Source: Cristatella mucedo (Eukaryota; Bryozoa; Phylactolaemata; Cristatellidae). From it: a DNA stretch of 64,000 nucleotides. Below, one piece after another: positions 1 through 11,085 of the stretch. The notes under the pieces are model-generated. The model was given only the letters and a program-made list of their open reading frames with translations. It did no database searches and was not told the origin of the DNA. A program made the translations under genes and the position numbers. Numbering within the stretch: position 1 is the stretch's first letter; every line of letters starts with the position of its first letter. Location of the stretch: the NCBI GenBank assembly GCA_009760855.2, contig WPIO01000025.1, positions 727,001 to 791,000 of the forward strand, in the 5' to 3' direction.

Positions 1-2457
1 GCTTGTGTGTTCTGCACGAATTACTGATGACCAGGAACAACCATAGGTTGGTCATGCAATCAATAAGTGTGTTGAGGGCTGCATTTTGTTATGTCTACAG
101 AACTTGGAAAAGCTCAATGCTATTCTCCACAATAGGTATTGATCCAGCCATTTCCTTAGGCTCTGAAGTTCCGGGCAGAAAAATTGTGGTTTCCAAGTTA
201 CTAATCATGTTTACAGTAAACTCGTGCCAAACAGCACTGTCATGCCGTCGTTGACCTGTGGTAAAATGTCTATGGGCTGCATGTGGTGTAAGCGGGATAA
301 AGGAATCATTCGGAGAGTTGGAACCATAGCTTCCTGTATGGCGTAATTGCCGTACCTTGCGTGTACCTTTTTCCTATCATATCATTCAAGAGCCTGTAAC
401 TTTAGTGCAATAATTGACGCGGTCAGCTTAGAATGATTAAAACTATGCCAGACGCCAGGTGCAATTCAAGCCATCCATGCCAGATGTGCGCACTCGTAGG
501 AAGAATACTGCGAACGGCTGTGAAAGTGCTACATTTCCACACTTAAAATGCAGACTTAAACTTCAGAATGCAGCAAAACTTGAAGGGTCAATTGGAAAAC
601 GAATGCCTGTCTCGATCGAGCTTGTGATTAATGATTCAGAGCAGCAATCAATATCTATGCATCACGACGCTCAATTAGTCTTTTGTTAGGAAGAGAAGAT
701 GTGGAATGAGACTTGCATCTTATTCATAAAACCCAGTCCACGTAATAAACCTTACACCTTTCATTCTCGAATAATATTTAAAGTAGCACCTCAAAGCACG
801 GCTAACAAGTCTTCCGGTGAGTATAGCTACAGCACTGGTAATTTCTTTTGTAACAATGTTACGTCCTTAATGTTTGTGGTCTATATTCCTCTGCGGAAAA
901 GGGCCATATGTGTCTTGGATGTAGGCGGAAAATTGCTCTCAGATGATACTTTCATGTGATCAACGATTATGTCACACATGGCTTTTAGTAATTCTTAATC
1001 ACTAAGCTCTAAAAATGAATAACGAGTGCGATAATTCTGCGGATTAGCAAGACAGCATTTTTGGTATTTGGAAAAGTAGTACACTCCAAAATTTATGAAA
1101 ATGCAAAATAAATATGATGGCACAAGTTCGATTGAAAAATAGTTCAGAACGGGCAGGAAAACATTACGATCAATTAATATCTCAGACGATGCAGGGCAGC
1201 CTTAGCATGCAAGAGTAGCGATAAGCAAGAAGAACTAGTTTTATAGACACTGGCGACGAACTTAGCTGAAGGCTTCATGCATCTTGGCTGCACAACCTCA
1301 TACGGCATGATTAGACTGTGGCAGTATTTCTCACCGGCTAGGCTTTAGAAAAACCTAGCCCGAATATTCTGCTTCGAAATGCCCCCTGCTGAAGTGCTTT
1401 TTTTTATGGCGGACAACGCGGACGTCGGTCGTCCAAGTTTTCCCGCCCTTTCAGGTTTCACAATGACTGCTAGGAGGGGTATTATTGGAACCAAGTGCAG
1501 GAACAAAGTGACAGTATGGTGTTTGCATACCCAGCAGGAGGGCCGAGCAGGTAAGCCCACCAATTGTTTCTACAGACAGATCTTCATCGCTGAGGCACCA
1601 GCATAACCATTTAACGCCATAGGTACCTTTGGACAGGGCCTGGGCTCTTTGGACGTAGCCGTTTCAGTCAAAGCTAAGGCCTCCAACGCTTCAATCGTCA
1701 GACGCTTGGCTGAACGTCAGACCGCAAATGTATCGGTACCGTGCTCTTCTCGACCTTGTGCGACCATTCGAAGGCTGTGTTCGAGCGAATGACCGCTCCT
1801 AAAGTGTCACTATCGCTTCCTCAGAATGATTTTATTAGCCCTGATCTACTGTTGCTGTACTTGAATGTGCTTTTTAGGTCCACACCAATTTACATTGATA
1901 CAATGCTATTCACGGAGTAGGTTCAAATGTTCCCTGTGACCTGCATTACTTTCGGACCTATAGTGTTGCTACACTGATTGGGCTGCAATGCGCTTGATAT
2001 GCTTGTGAAATTTCTTGCTAGGATGGCAGTATATCTTCGAAGTTGATGGTGGCTGAAAGCAAGATGGCTGAGCATTATCTTGAGAAGAAGCAGCTGAGGG
2101 ATCAGTCGGTGAAGTGGCAGCTTCCGAAATCTGGCTCACCATAAAAACAGCTCCGTAGCTTTCGGATCGCTCTGTAGCAAGGTTGGAGCATGGTTACATT
2201 CTTTATGTCTTGCCTGTCATCTGTTAGCGGCAGGTTTTATCCATCATCTTTAGATGAAGTGGCAGTGTGGTTCTTGCAGCATGTCCATATCACAGCATTC
2301 GGCTGCCTCGAATAACAAACAACACCGATATGGCCTAATGACTATATCAGAGAGCTCCACATGCCACAAGCAATTTAAATGGAAACCAGACAGTTTCACT
2401 TTGCACATTCTGACCATCTGTCAGAGCTTACCGAGGGACCGTTTTTGGCAATATTAA
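1..2457. other. No recognisable gene
   Basis: Only short frames (up to 86 codons) without family signatures. 1345-1606 is somewhat GC-richer with open frames on both strands. Nothing repeated elsewhere in the window was noticed. Confidence 0.6.
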
Positions 2458-4665
2458 TAATAATAACACCCTTGATAAAGCGATATCAGAGAACTCGATC
2501 TCTTTATAGAGGATTTAAATTTTCTGCAAAGGAAACATGAATGAATGGTTAGTGGTAGCATGCTCCATAAACCACAAGAATAGCATGGTTAGGGGTGACA
2601 TGCACAGGGTCAGCAAGCAAGTGTGGTTAGTGGCAGCAAGGAACAGTGTCAGCACTCGTAAGCACATAAAAGACGAATCATGGGAACCCACTAAATGCTG
2701 TCATAAATAGCTGCGTTTTTAATTTCTTTTTAGATGTGGTCAAGTCAGGGGATGTCGCGACAAAAGTCTGGAGTGAGTTCCAGTCTTTTGATGCACACGA
2801 ACTAAAGTCACGGTCTCCAAATGATTTGAGTTTTGGACGAGGTATAGGTAAACAGTTAGATTCTTCAAAACAGGTGGTACGATACTTAGCCAGATGGGGC
2901 AGTATATCTGATAGACAGGCTGGAGCCAAAGAATGAAGGAACCTGAGAGTGAGCGACAAAACCTTGAAGTCGATGCGTTGCTTGACTGGTAGCCAGTGCA
3001 ATTCGGCAAGAATTGGTGTGATGTGACAACTGCGATGCTCACAACAGACATGTCTAGCTGCAGAGCTTTTCAGTAGCTGTAAGAGCCTGATTGCATAGGC
3101 CGGTAGACTAGCAAGCAGTGAGTTACAGAAGTCAAGACTGCATGTCACAAATGCATGGACTAACTTAGATGTGGTATCCCTGTCTAAACGATACCAAATT
3201 GCAGCAATTTTATGTAGCTGAAAATAGAATTACTGGAATGTCTGGGGCTGTTGTGGTCGTCAAACGAAAAGTCACTTTGTAACATAACACCTAGATTTCG
3301 TGCAGATTCAACCGGCTATACGCCGGAAGAGACAATTTTGAGTATTAGCCTTTACAATTTCTTAATCACACTTGCTTTTCCCATAGCTAATAATTTGGTT
3401 TCATCACAGTTCAATTTAGGAAAAATTTTTGCCATCCATGTGCTGATGTCATCAACACATGCAGCAAGGAAGTTGAGAGAATTGGATGTGCTCGAGGACT
3501 GGGAGGAATCAAAGCAAAGGTACAACCGAGTGTCATCCGCATAGAAGGAAAATCCTATATCGTGCTTGGCAATCACATCGGCAGAGGGAGAGTATACACC
3601 GTGAACAAAACGAGACCAAGCATGGAGACCTGAGGTATCTCATATTTCAGAGGTTCCTCGGATGATCTTTGTCATTCACATTCATACCCTTGAACCTCCC
3701 ATTGAGATATGACCTGAATAATTGGAATGCAGTGCCAGTAATGCTCAGGCGAGATGAGAAGCACTCAAGAAGAACTCGGTGATCGATAGTATCAAAAGTT
3801 GCCGAATGATGGAGCAAACAAGCAGAGATATCCTACCCATGTCTGCATTCTTAAGTAGATCATTGTAACCCGAAGCAATGCTGACTCGGTAGAGTGATTA
3901 GGTCTCAAGCCAGACTGGAACTTACTAGCAAGGTTTGAAGTTTCAATATATGAATTCAGCGGGTCTTCGACGACTCGTTCCAGTGTTTTGATAGGAATGA
4001 TAAAAGGGAGATTGGTTGGAGGTTGCTCAGTTCTCTCGGTCTAGTATTGCTTTCTAGAGCAGTGACCTGACTACGGATTTTTTGAGAGCTGCTAGGACAT
4101 GACCTGAGGCTATTGACATAGTAATGATATTATTTATGCATGGCAGCATCAGATTAATGCATCATAGGAGCAGGCAGCTAATACGTGGTCGTTTATTCAT
4201 TGAGCCAGCACAGTTTCGGTTATGTGCATAGTGCCAATAGCAGGACAAGAGAAAGGTTAGCTGGCTCTGTGCCAGACGGCGACGAACAGTGTTGACTCAT
4301 GGCAGTAGGAATAGGGTCCAAAGGAAGAGTTGCCTTCTTTTATTCGGATATGAACTTCAGGGCGAGGTCATTAGCAACCTGCTTGTATGTAGACATTAAG
4401 GTGCTGCAGGAAATTGAGGGACAGCATTCTAGGGGGAATGCTGCCATCGCAGCGATGGACTCGGATGGACTCCCTGATATTTTCTATCTTCTTGACAAAG
4501 AAGCTAGAGAAGTGATCAGTTATATCACCTCAGGGACCATTAGGTAAGGAGCTAACCTGGGAGCGGTTTAGGAAATGGCTTATCGTCGACATCAGCATTT
4601 TTGGATTACGCATTTGTGATTCAACAATGTTTTTATGGAAGCTAGACTTGGCCTTTACAGTGTGG
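2458..4665 (-). mobile_element. LINE-A copy: RT plus C-terminal region, 5'-truncated, many stops
   Basis: Minus-strand element. The 3' end is the ATT-repeat tail at 2455-2466, followed inward by the family 3' UTR. Frames broken by stops and shifts encode CDDISTWMAKIFPKLN, a FYADD-box remnant (FSFYADDTRLY near 3540), then RLLQLLKSSAARHVCCEH, LHWLPVKQRIDFKVLSL and APACLSDILPH. Near 4530-4665 the linker before RT is visible (KSSFHKNIVESQMRNPKML). Beyond ~4665 similarity to the longer LINE-A copy at 30.4 kb stops, so this is taken as the truncation point. Non-autonomous. Confidence 0.85.
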
Positions 4666-5279
4666 GCTATTACAGCTATGCCACCAGCTCCAAGGGCAGC
4701 TGCTGTAGTACTGGCACCTACAACCTCCCTTACCAGAGCGGCTATATTACTAATTAAAGATCTCTGTTGCTTGAAGTCAACAGCACCCGATTGCCTATTA
4801 AAATTCAAAAGAAACACACTAGTATTGGCTTGGGATGGCTCTGCTCCACATATCTAGAAGTCGGATCAAAAGTCATAGGGCCGGTCCAGGAGACTTGAAT
4901 ACCTCAGTTCAACGGCTGCCTGGCTGAAAGATCTTTAACTGACTTCTACAAACTTGCTGATGACATTTTTTGTGAATGGGTGACCTAAGCAGAAGCCAAG
5001 GTTCGAGATAAAGAACCCAGGGTAAAACTGTTGCCGACAGGAAAATGATAAGTCACCTACGTACGTACTATCAGGCCTGGTGGCACTGTCGGGAACGGCC
5101 GGCTATACGCACTGGCCTCAGTCTTGCTACAACGGCACTACCAACTCGACCGGCTATGAGACGTGGGGTGCATACTCCAGTCTATTTAAACGATGTGCCG
5201 GGACGACCTTTTGGTCTGTCAAATATTGTGGGCGACGAAGGCTGCTAGGCGAAGCCGTCAGTGGCTCTAAATTTGATTA
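4666..5279. other. No recognisable gene; one Cys-containing open frame
   Basis: A plus-strand frame at 5080-5270 reads HWPQSCYNGTTNSTGYETWG then FKRCAGTTFWSVKYCG, resembling a secreted Cys/Trp-rich segment, but no family or splice context supports it. Confidence 0.4.
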
Positions 5280-5440
5280 TATAATTACTTATATAAAATA
5301 TATAATTCATTTATATAGCGCCCCATGAGAACTTAATCTCTATTCAGGCGCTTCACATATGCCTCGGGGCTCAAGCCCACGACCTCAGTCAGACCTTGAT
5401 CGGGGCGAGCATCTTAACCGCTAGACTAAACCAGCTCGGC
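5280..5440 (-). mobile_element. SINE-A copy
   Basis: Minus strand: CCGAGCTGGTTTAGTCTAGC (A box), GTGGGCTTGAGCCCCGAG (B box, slightly diverged), then AAGCGCCTGAATAGAGATTA and GGGGCGCTATATAAATG. Near-duplicate flanks (AAATTTGATTA at the left, AAATTTAGATTA at the right) suggest the insertion site. About 85-90 percent alike to the copy at 33.1 kb by eye. Confidence 0.85.
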
Positions 5441-6344
5441 ATTAGAGAAAATTTAGATTAAAGCAAATTTAGATTAGAGAAAATGCTAAGATTTAGAGTT
5501 GTCTTTTGATTCCTTTCACTGAGGAGCAGCTTTCAATGCATCTGCTTTTAGGGCACGGTTTTCATCGCGCGGGGGGGGGAGGGCAAAATGCCTGGAATAC
5601 GGATGACTTCAGGAGCTTGATAGAAACTGACGTCTCACAGCCACCGTGCTTACTGCAAGCTTTCACTTTGAGGACGTGTCGTGGTCATTAAAGATTGTTT
5701 CGACCGTCATGCTTCGCAAGCTGTGATGCGAGGTCTTGGGTGGTCATTCAAGGTCAATCACCACCTTCGGGGCGATTATTTTGCTGCCTATTCTCTGTAA
5801 GTTTCTGTATGGTGCCCTGTTATCGATGCTGTTGGACCTCCTTCGGGATAGATCGCTGTGTGTGGGTAGAAGGGATATCACTCCCAGGTTAGCTGGGCAA
5901 AGCCAATCTTGCACTGCCATGGGATGATTGCCGATAGACAGAGCAAGTCTGGTCTGTCTATGGAGAGTGCACCTCTTTGCCAGCAGCTGAGTCAGTGGCC
6001 CAGCTGGTGTAGTTAGACCTGTTGATACTAGTACTGCGGCATCACACCTCTCTGCCACCTGGTCAGCTTAGGATTTAGGACTGGTGACAAAAGACTTCCG
6101 CCGGCACCCATCTCCTAACGACTCCACTACCCATCTGTTCGTGGTTAGAAGGACACGATACATCTTGTGGCCACTGCTGGTACCGTTACTTTGAGCTCTC
6201 GTGAGCAGAAGATTGGTTACTGTTTGAGAAAACAAACTGGATGGCAGAGCTACTGCGGCAGCCACTATCTACCGAATCGCTTGCCAGCAGTGAGGCCAAT
6301 CCCTCTTGAGGTCCGAATGCTCAAACCCACATCCGTCTTGTTAT
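5441..6344. other. No recognisable gene
   Basis: A minus-strand frame of 104 codons (6058-5744) and one of 65 codons (6265-6068) are present without family signatures. Confidence 0.5.
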
Positions 6345-6520
6345 AAAATTAATAAATACTAGCTGATTTAACAGCCTCTTTTGTGTAGTGACAGAAGAGC
6401 TTTTACGGCTAACACCACCACTTGCAAGGGCGATAAGGAATCCCCACCGCAGGATTCGAACCCACGACCACGGTCCCGAGGTCGTGAAAAGCAACCGCCT
6501 TACGTAATGTGCCATCACGG
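6345..6520 (-). mobile_element. SINE-B copy (second tRNA-derived family)
   Basis: Minus strand: GCCGTGATGGCACATTACG with GTAAGGCGGTTGC (A-box region), GTGGTCGTGGGTTCGAATCC (canonical B box), then TGCAAGTGGTGGTGTTAGCC and CTCTTCTGTCACTACAC, shared with the copies at 25.0 and 28.2 kb. The spacing of A and B boxes fits a Pol III promoter. It is not an intact tRNA: the head does not close into a cloverleaf. Confidence 0.75.
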
Positions 6521-6602
6521 CTCATGGCACACAACTGACACTTCCCTCCTACTGCTTGGGCTAAGCTGTACCGTTTTCAGTCTGCCGTTTGCCTGATCCG
6601 AT

Positions 6603-6621
6603 CTCTTCTCTTTCTCTCTCG

Positions 6622-6658
<37 letters not shown>

Positions 6659-6662
6659 TCTC
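6603..6662. repeat. CT/CA microsatellite
   Basis: TCTC-rich run passing into CACACA. Confidence 0.9.
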
Positions 6663-6770
6663 TTCCACTTCGGCATAATAAAGTCATAACCTGACCATGT
6701 GCTAACCGTCAATAAATACACTATGCCAACAAACCCTTAGGTAGATGGTACTTGGAGCCCTGCTGCCTAC

Positions 6771-6947
6771 CTGCATATGCATAGCAGAGATGTGCGTATC
6801 ATTGCCCAGAGGCATATTTTTAAGTGCTCTCAGAACTGTGGTAAAAAAGCTTCCATAGGCGAATGTCATATCTAACTGTTGTAGGACTTCAGCGTTGCTA
6901 TGCTCTTCTAGCTTGTCAATCATACACCATTTCATGTAGCAATGCAG
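6771..6947 (-). CDS. Candidate single exon of an unidentified gene
   Basis: 59 codons, phase 0 at both ends, between a CACTAG acceptor and a CATATGCAG|GTAGGC donor. Protein-like content: WCMIDKLEEHSN, EVLQQLDMTFAYGSFFTTVL, RALKNMPLGND. No family recognised and no partner exons found. Could be chance. Confidence 0.3.
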
Positions 6948-7337
6948 CTAGTGAGCAGTGGGACCTTGCGAGATCGAGTACTTTTTGGTATGGCTATTCG
7001 GGCTGGCTATTCGGGCAGGTCTGGCCTTCGTAGGATTTGCATTCCTGTGCTCCTGACAGAGGTCACAAGCAGAAACCATATCTTCTGCGTCTTTTCCTCA
7101 GCCAGGCCAGTAAACTGAGGCCTTTGCCAGCACAATGGACTGTTAGCTGTTGCTAGTCCAATACACTGCAATCACTATCAGCTGTTGTGTTGCTGAGAAA
7201 TCGGCCTGCCTTTCTAATTAACCACCAAAGTTCTATCAAGAATTTCGCAGAAGTTTCACTTTTTGTTGGCTTAAAAAGTTCCAACACCGGCTACGTAGCA
7301 TTTTATTATCCTCACAGCGCCCTATATTTTTTATTTG

Positions 7338-7495
7338 CTGTACACAATCTTTATTTACGAAATATAAACCTTATCCATAATTCAGCTTCTTGTGCAATTT
7401 TTTAACGTGCCTTTAGATTTTTTGGTACTGATATCGTGCAAGTATGAAGGCCAATCGCGAGACTGAAGTTCCCTGTTAGTTTTGCTTACGTGCGA
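7338..7495. repeat. Short direct repeat, copy 1
   Basis: CAATCTTTATTTACGAAATA, TACTGATATCGTGCAAGTAT, GAAGGCCAATCGCGAG. Matches 7902-8045 with gaps. Confidence 0.65.
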
Positions 7496-7901
7496 GCCAC
7501 TTATCAAAACAGGTGGGCCCTTGTTTGCCATTTGCTCTCGTCGCGATTCTTTCTCATCCAAGCGGCACGAGTCACTAACAATTAGACTACTTCCTGCTAA
7601 GCCCCTCCCTGCCACTTTTTGGAAGGAAGCGAGCGATACGAGGCCTTGCTACCAAACGAACCTATCCCGCCAACGTTTAATGCATCCGGAGTATGATTGT
7701 GCTGAACTGTAAAGAAATGAAAGCGACCAGCATCTTGGCAGGCAATGCGAGAACTCGGCTTAATCGCCTAGCAGTGATAAATCTCTATTCTTAGAAGCTT
7801 CAACCGTTCGCATCCAATCAGGCAATACGGCAGATGCATCAGCCTCGGTTATAAGTGGCTGCTCAGTCGGGCCACTCATCACTTCCCGCAGCTTGAATTC
7901 G

Positions 7902-8045
7902 CTTTACCCAATCTTTATTTACGAAACGCAAACCTCGTCTATAATTTCACTTCGGATGAAATGTTTTCTGCGTGCGTTTTGTTCAAGTTCTGATATCGTG
8001 CAGGCACGAAGACCTATCGCGAGTCTAGCGTTTCTCGTTTTGTTT
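7902..8045. repeat. Short direct repeat, copy 2
   Basis: CAATCTTTATTTACGAAACG, TTCTGATATCGTGCAGGCAC, GAAGACCTATCGCGAG. A LINE-A fragment starts at its right end. Confidence 0.65.
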
Positions 8046-8385
8046 GTAGCTAGGCTTGTCTGTCGGGAGCGTTGCATTTGTCACATGACACCACTTCTCG
8101 CCGACCTGCACTGGATGCCAGTCAAGCAACGCATTGACTTCAAGGTTCTGTCGCTCACATTTAGCTCCCTTCATTCTTTGGCTCTAGCCTACCTATCAGA
8201 CCTATTCCCCCACCAGGCCAAACATCGTACAGCCAGCTTTTCGGAAATTGAATGTTTAACTATGCCTCGTACAAACCTAAAATCCTTTGGAGACCGTGCA
8301 CTTAGTTCGTATGCTCCCTAAGTCTTGAACTCACTTCCGAATTTCGTCATGACATCTCCTAACTTCTCCACATTTACGATCGGTC
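8038..8385 (+). mobile_element. LINE-A C-terminal fragment
   Basis: Encodes LVCRERCICHMTPLLADLHW, PVKQRIDFKVLSLTF, PRTNLKSFGDRALSSYAP, followed by one stop and NSLPNFVMTSP. Both ends are truncated; the 3' UTR and ATT tail are missing. It is embedded next to the second copy of a short direct repeat (7902-8045). Confidence 0.8.
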
Positions 8386-10984
8386 ACACAAACATGCTTT
8401 TGGTGTAGTTATACTGTAACGAAGCATGCGCCACGTTACCTGAATCAATAGCAATTTTCGAAAGCTTTAATTAACCTTATTTTATATTACTGAGCTAGTG
8501 AAACCTCTTACAGGATAAACAGTTTGCTTGAGGGCTAGAGCACCTGCCTGTTTTCAGATAGGCATCGTAAACCAGTGGGGTTTTCTTAAAATGGTCAAAT
8601 TTGACCATTTTAATTGCTGTGCTTCTTGATATTGAATTGGAATCATGAAAAGACAGCAGTTTTAATATTCTCTACCTGCATCTTACGAGTATGAAGAATG
8701 GGATTTAATCGCTAGCTGTATTTCTTTTTGACTGTGTGTGCGTAGGTGGCTTTTGAGGTGGGCACTCTACAGATAGCGAGGGGAGGAGCGAAATACTGCA
8801 GGGTAATTGAGATCAGTTCTGCACTTGGCAGAGTGGGGCTGGACAACTGCTCTCTGGGTGAGGGTAGGCGCGATCGGCCAGCCTTACCCATGTGGACGCT
8901 CCATGGTTGTTTAGCCATCTTTTCTCTGCCCCTGCTTGAGACTTCTCCCGCCAGCCGGCCAAAACTAGCTCAGAGGATTTCTGCTTCTTTCATGAGCTAA
9001 TGATAGCTGCTGATTTCACCTGAATCCTATTCCGTTTATTTAAGTAGTACCGATACCGATTATGCAGCAGCTCACCGGGGCTTCATACAATGGTCTCGGC
9101 CTGAAGAGAAACTCATACACAAATATCTAGATAGAAAAACATTCCGCAGCTTTAAAAATATGGTTTATCTCTAGTACTATTTCTAAAAGACTGTTCAATC
9201 AGTGCTGTTTTTAACAGTGGCTGCAACGTTATTAATTAAACATTACAATTAACAATTAATCGGTCTGCTCAATCTACGTCAGTCTCAAGTGGCATTTTTA
9301 CAACGAATGTTATGCCACGAAGGACGAGAACTTCTGCACTAAATTATTGAGCTAGCTGTTCTAGAAGACATCCTCAAAGAGATTATTCAGTCTTGAGATA
9401 CTTGAAGAAAGGAATGTATTCGGTAGGTCTGGAAATGAAAGAACAAAAGTTCTAATTTTGACGTGCGAGAACCCTAGGACACTGGTTGAAGACTCTGGTA
9501 GGTTGCAGTAATCTAATCTAATGAGCATCATATTGTATAAAAGAATGAGCTTAGCTAGCATTCAAGGTGCCACGGGTCAGATCTGAGCAGTGTTGCATAG
9601 GGTTAAATCTGGATCGCTAAACCTGCGACGGTCCCAGAAAAAGACTCATTTCCTGAGAGCAAGTGACAGAAAAGCCGGCTTTGTCATCTAATACCCAAAT
9701 GCGCCCCTTGTGTCCCAACCGCCACACAGAAGCACGTCAGAACGTAATCCGGATTACATTTTGACAAGTGACCAGCGACACGTGTGAGGAAGGTTCCGGT
9801 CAAAGTAAGATTATGGTTATAACCTTCAAAGGACTTGGCACAGATTATTTCATCGGGTCGGAGGCAGCTGGGTAGTGAAGCTTGGTCAGTCTAATGAGAG
9901 GTTCAGACTAGGGCAGGAATGATGCGGGAGTATAGCACAGGAAGACGAGAATCTCTTCAAGAAGGTTCGGGTTCGTCATTCTCAACTGCCAAAATACTGG
10001 CCAAAAAGGTTATAGAGACCCTTCTAAAAAATAGTCGTAGCAGCACCTCTATGTAAAGGGCGAATCGTCTGTAGGAGTGGGATTAGTGCCCCTGGCAATC
10101 CGTTTGCCACAAGATTTCCGTCAAAGGAGTATCGTCAGTATCTCGGAAAATGCATAGGAATCTCAGCCCACTGGTCTCATTTGTATGTACTACCAAATGC
10201 ATTTACCACAGTCAGGTTTGAAAGTTAATTAGTCTTGCGATCGCTCATATTGTTATCGAATACGAAGAACTTTCTTGGGAACTTACAAAATCCCTTACGT
10301 TTAACTTAATAAATATATCTCACACATCTGAAATCTGCCCACGATCTTACCAAACTCAATATTAAAGACCGGAATAAGAGGTTTTAAAAATGCAATGCGT
10401 GGTGGACTAATGCACCTGTAAATCGATCACAAGCATTGCATGAATCCTTCCTCTTGGAAAATCGCTGGGAGCATGAATCGTACAGGACAAAGCTGGAATC
10501 GTGAATGACTGAGCAGGGGCTGCAACTTATTGGCCACTTGCTTGATTACAGAGGGTCTGAAAGACACAAGTGGATCGCTCGGTATTTTCCGACGTTAAAA
10601 TGTTAATCATACGGCCAACTTTAAGTTCTATTAGCAGCTTAAGCGCCATTGGAGCACCCAAATTCGACGAGGTAGCGAGAAATTAGAGATCGGTAGAACC
10701 GCAATACTGACATATAGCATCACTTGAAACCTATCTTCAACGTCGGCAAGTACGAAATCATTACACGCACCTGCGTGTATTCTCCCGAGTATTAACTTTA
10801 TCAGCACCACATAAGTTGTGTTCTTGGAACGACTTTGTTTTAGTTCTTGAGTGTGACTGCTGAAATTCTACTGCTGACAGCTTCTATGTGCTAGCTAACC
10901 TCTGGCCAAGTCGGGCGATAAAAGCAGTTGTCTAAGACGTGAAGATTTTGTTTGCATCTAGTTGCGAGAATTTTTAGTAATTGT
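8386..10984. other. No recognisable gene
   Basis: Mostly stop-dense. At 8735-8816 a pyrimidine-rich TTTCTTTTTGACTG...TAG precedes an open stretch, which might be an isolated exon. A frame at 9561-9361 (minus) with IRLDYCN faintly recalls a LINE C-terminal region. Confidence 0.5.
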
Positions 10985-11085
10985 GCTTTCAATTACAAAT
11001 GTAAAGCAAATGTAAAATGCCTATAAAGTGATTAAGCTCTCTGATGTTTCTATGCAAATGTATTATTATTATTAATACTCATATG
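10985..11085 (+). mobile_element. LINE-A-like 3' tail
   Basis: AAATGCCTATAAAGTGATTA followed by a CTCTCTGATG block, then TGCAAATGTATTATTATTATT. This is a diverged version of the LINE-A 3' end (AAAGCGCCTAGAAAGAGATT ... ATT repeats). A similar but weaker tail with ATT repeats lies at about 11700-11740. Confidence 0.5.

Noticed and set aside
2736-3051. Antisense frames within LINE-A
   Set aside because: Shadows of the LINE reading frame in other registers; the same applies at 48442-48981 and 33238-33426.
5280-5440. True tRNA gene
   Set aside because: A and B boxes are present but the head does not fold as a tRNA and continues into a LINE-like tail; called SINE-A instead. The same holds for the SINE-B copies.
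9361-9561. LINE C-terminal fragment (IRLDYCN)
   Set aside because: Only one short motif matches, with no nucleotide similarity to the other LINE copies.
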